A stretch of DNA of 64,000 nt from Clostridiales bacterium. GTDB lineage: Bacteria > Bacillota > Clostridia > Christensenellales > Aristaeellaceae. The position numbers and the translations under genes were made by a program. Under the pieces are notes generated by a model, which saw only the letters and a list, made by a program, of their open reading frames with translations, searched no databases and was not told the DNA's origin. Position 1 is the first letter of the stretch, and every line of letters starts with the position of its first letter. Location of the stretch: contig SVGP01000003.1 in assembly GCA_015056255.1 (NCBI GenBank), positions 91,393 through 155,392 of the forward strand, read 5' to 3'. Positions 63,960-64,000 of this stretch are shown here, one piece after another.

Positions 63960-64000
63960 GCGGGGGTGGGGGGGTAGGGGGTTGATTGGGGCGGGGGGGG

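Overview
The window looks like chromosomal DNA of a spore-forming Clostridia-type Firmicute with moderate GC content. The evidence is a yabQ-divIC sporulation/division gene pair, a SPOCS (DUF3794)-LysM spore protein, a BclA-like collagen protein, hisZ with a short-form hisG, strong Shine-Dalgarno sites (AGGAGG, GGGGAG) and many sigma-A promoters with 17-bp spacers. I saw no rRNA, tRNA, CRISPR array, integrase or transposase.

Layout. 1-4 kb: end of yabQ, divIC, a coiled-coil membrane protein, an E2-like acyltransferase without its catalytic residues, and deoB. 4-9 kb: an HTH-ADP-ribosylglycohydrolase fusion, a CHAP protein, a methyltransferase, a serine hydrolase and an isolated phage-type holin cassette. 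9-13 kb: proBA and the SPOCS/LysM protein. 12.8-19 kb: a run of eight plus-strand genes containing pssA-psd (phosphatidylethanolamine synthesis), a PAP2 protein, a PflA-like radical SAM protein, two metallo-hydrolases, a CPBP protease and rlmH. 19-31 kb: small unknowns, a parvulin foldase, a pyridoxal kinase, a GH31 alpha-xylosidase, mnmA, an XpaC-like protein, an LCP protein and a YdcF protein. 30-40 kb, minus strand: a MerR-ABC exporter operon, a nuclease-helicase, an RlmI-type methyltransferase and lacZ. 40-45 kb: the collagen-like protein, a glycosyltransferase and tex. 45.7-53.1 kb: a complete, tightly overlapping histidine operon (hisZGDCBHAF-IE) lacking only a histidinol-phosphatase. 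53.4-54.9 kb: a PqqD-like recognition protein with a radical SAM/SPASM enzyme. 55-62 kb: a tandem repeat block and two large secreted proteins built from Cys-x-x-Cys modules. 62-64 kb: G-rich low-complexity DNA around a GNAT/small-protein pair.

The most striking structure runs through the whole window. It is a dispersed family of short hairpins, each led by GTAGGG, with different stem sequences, arranged singly, as inverted pairs and as a five-unit tandem array. One copy sits in frame inside the radical SAM gene. The architecture (GTAG foot plus hairpin, inverted pairs) resembles the REP/BIME/REPIN elements mobilised by RAYT transposases. A second element family of MITE type (24.5 kb, with a fragment at 63.8 kb) is also present.
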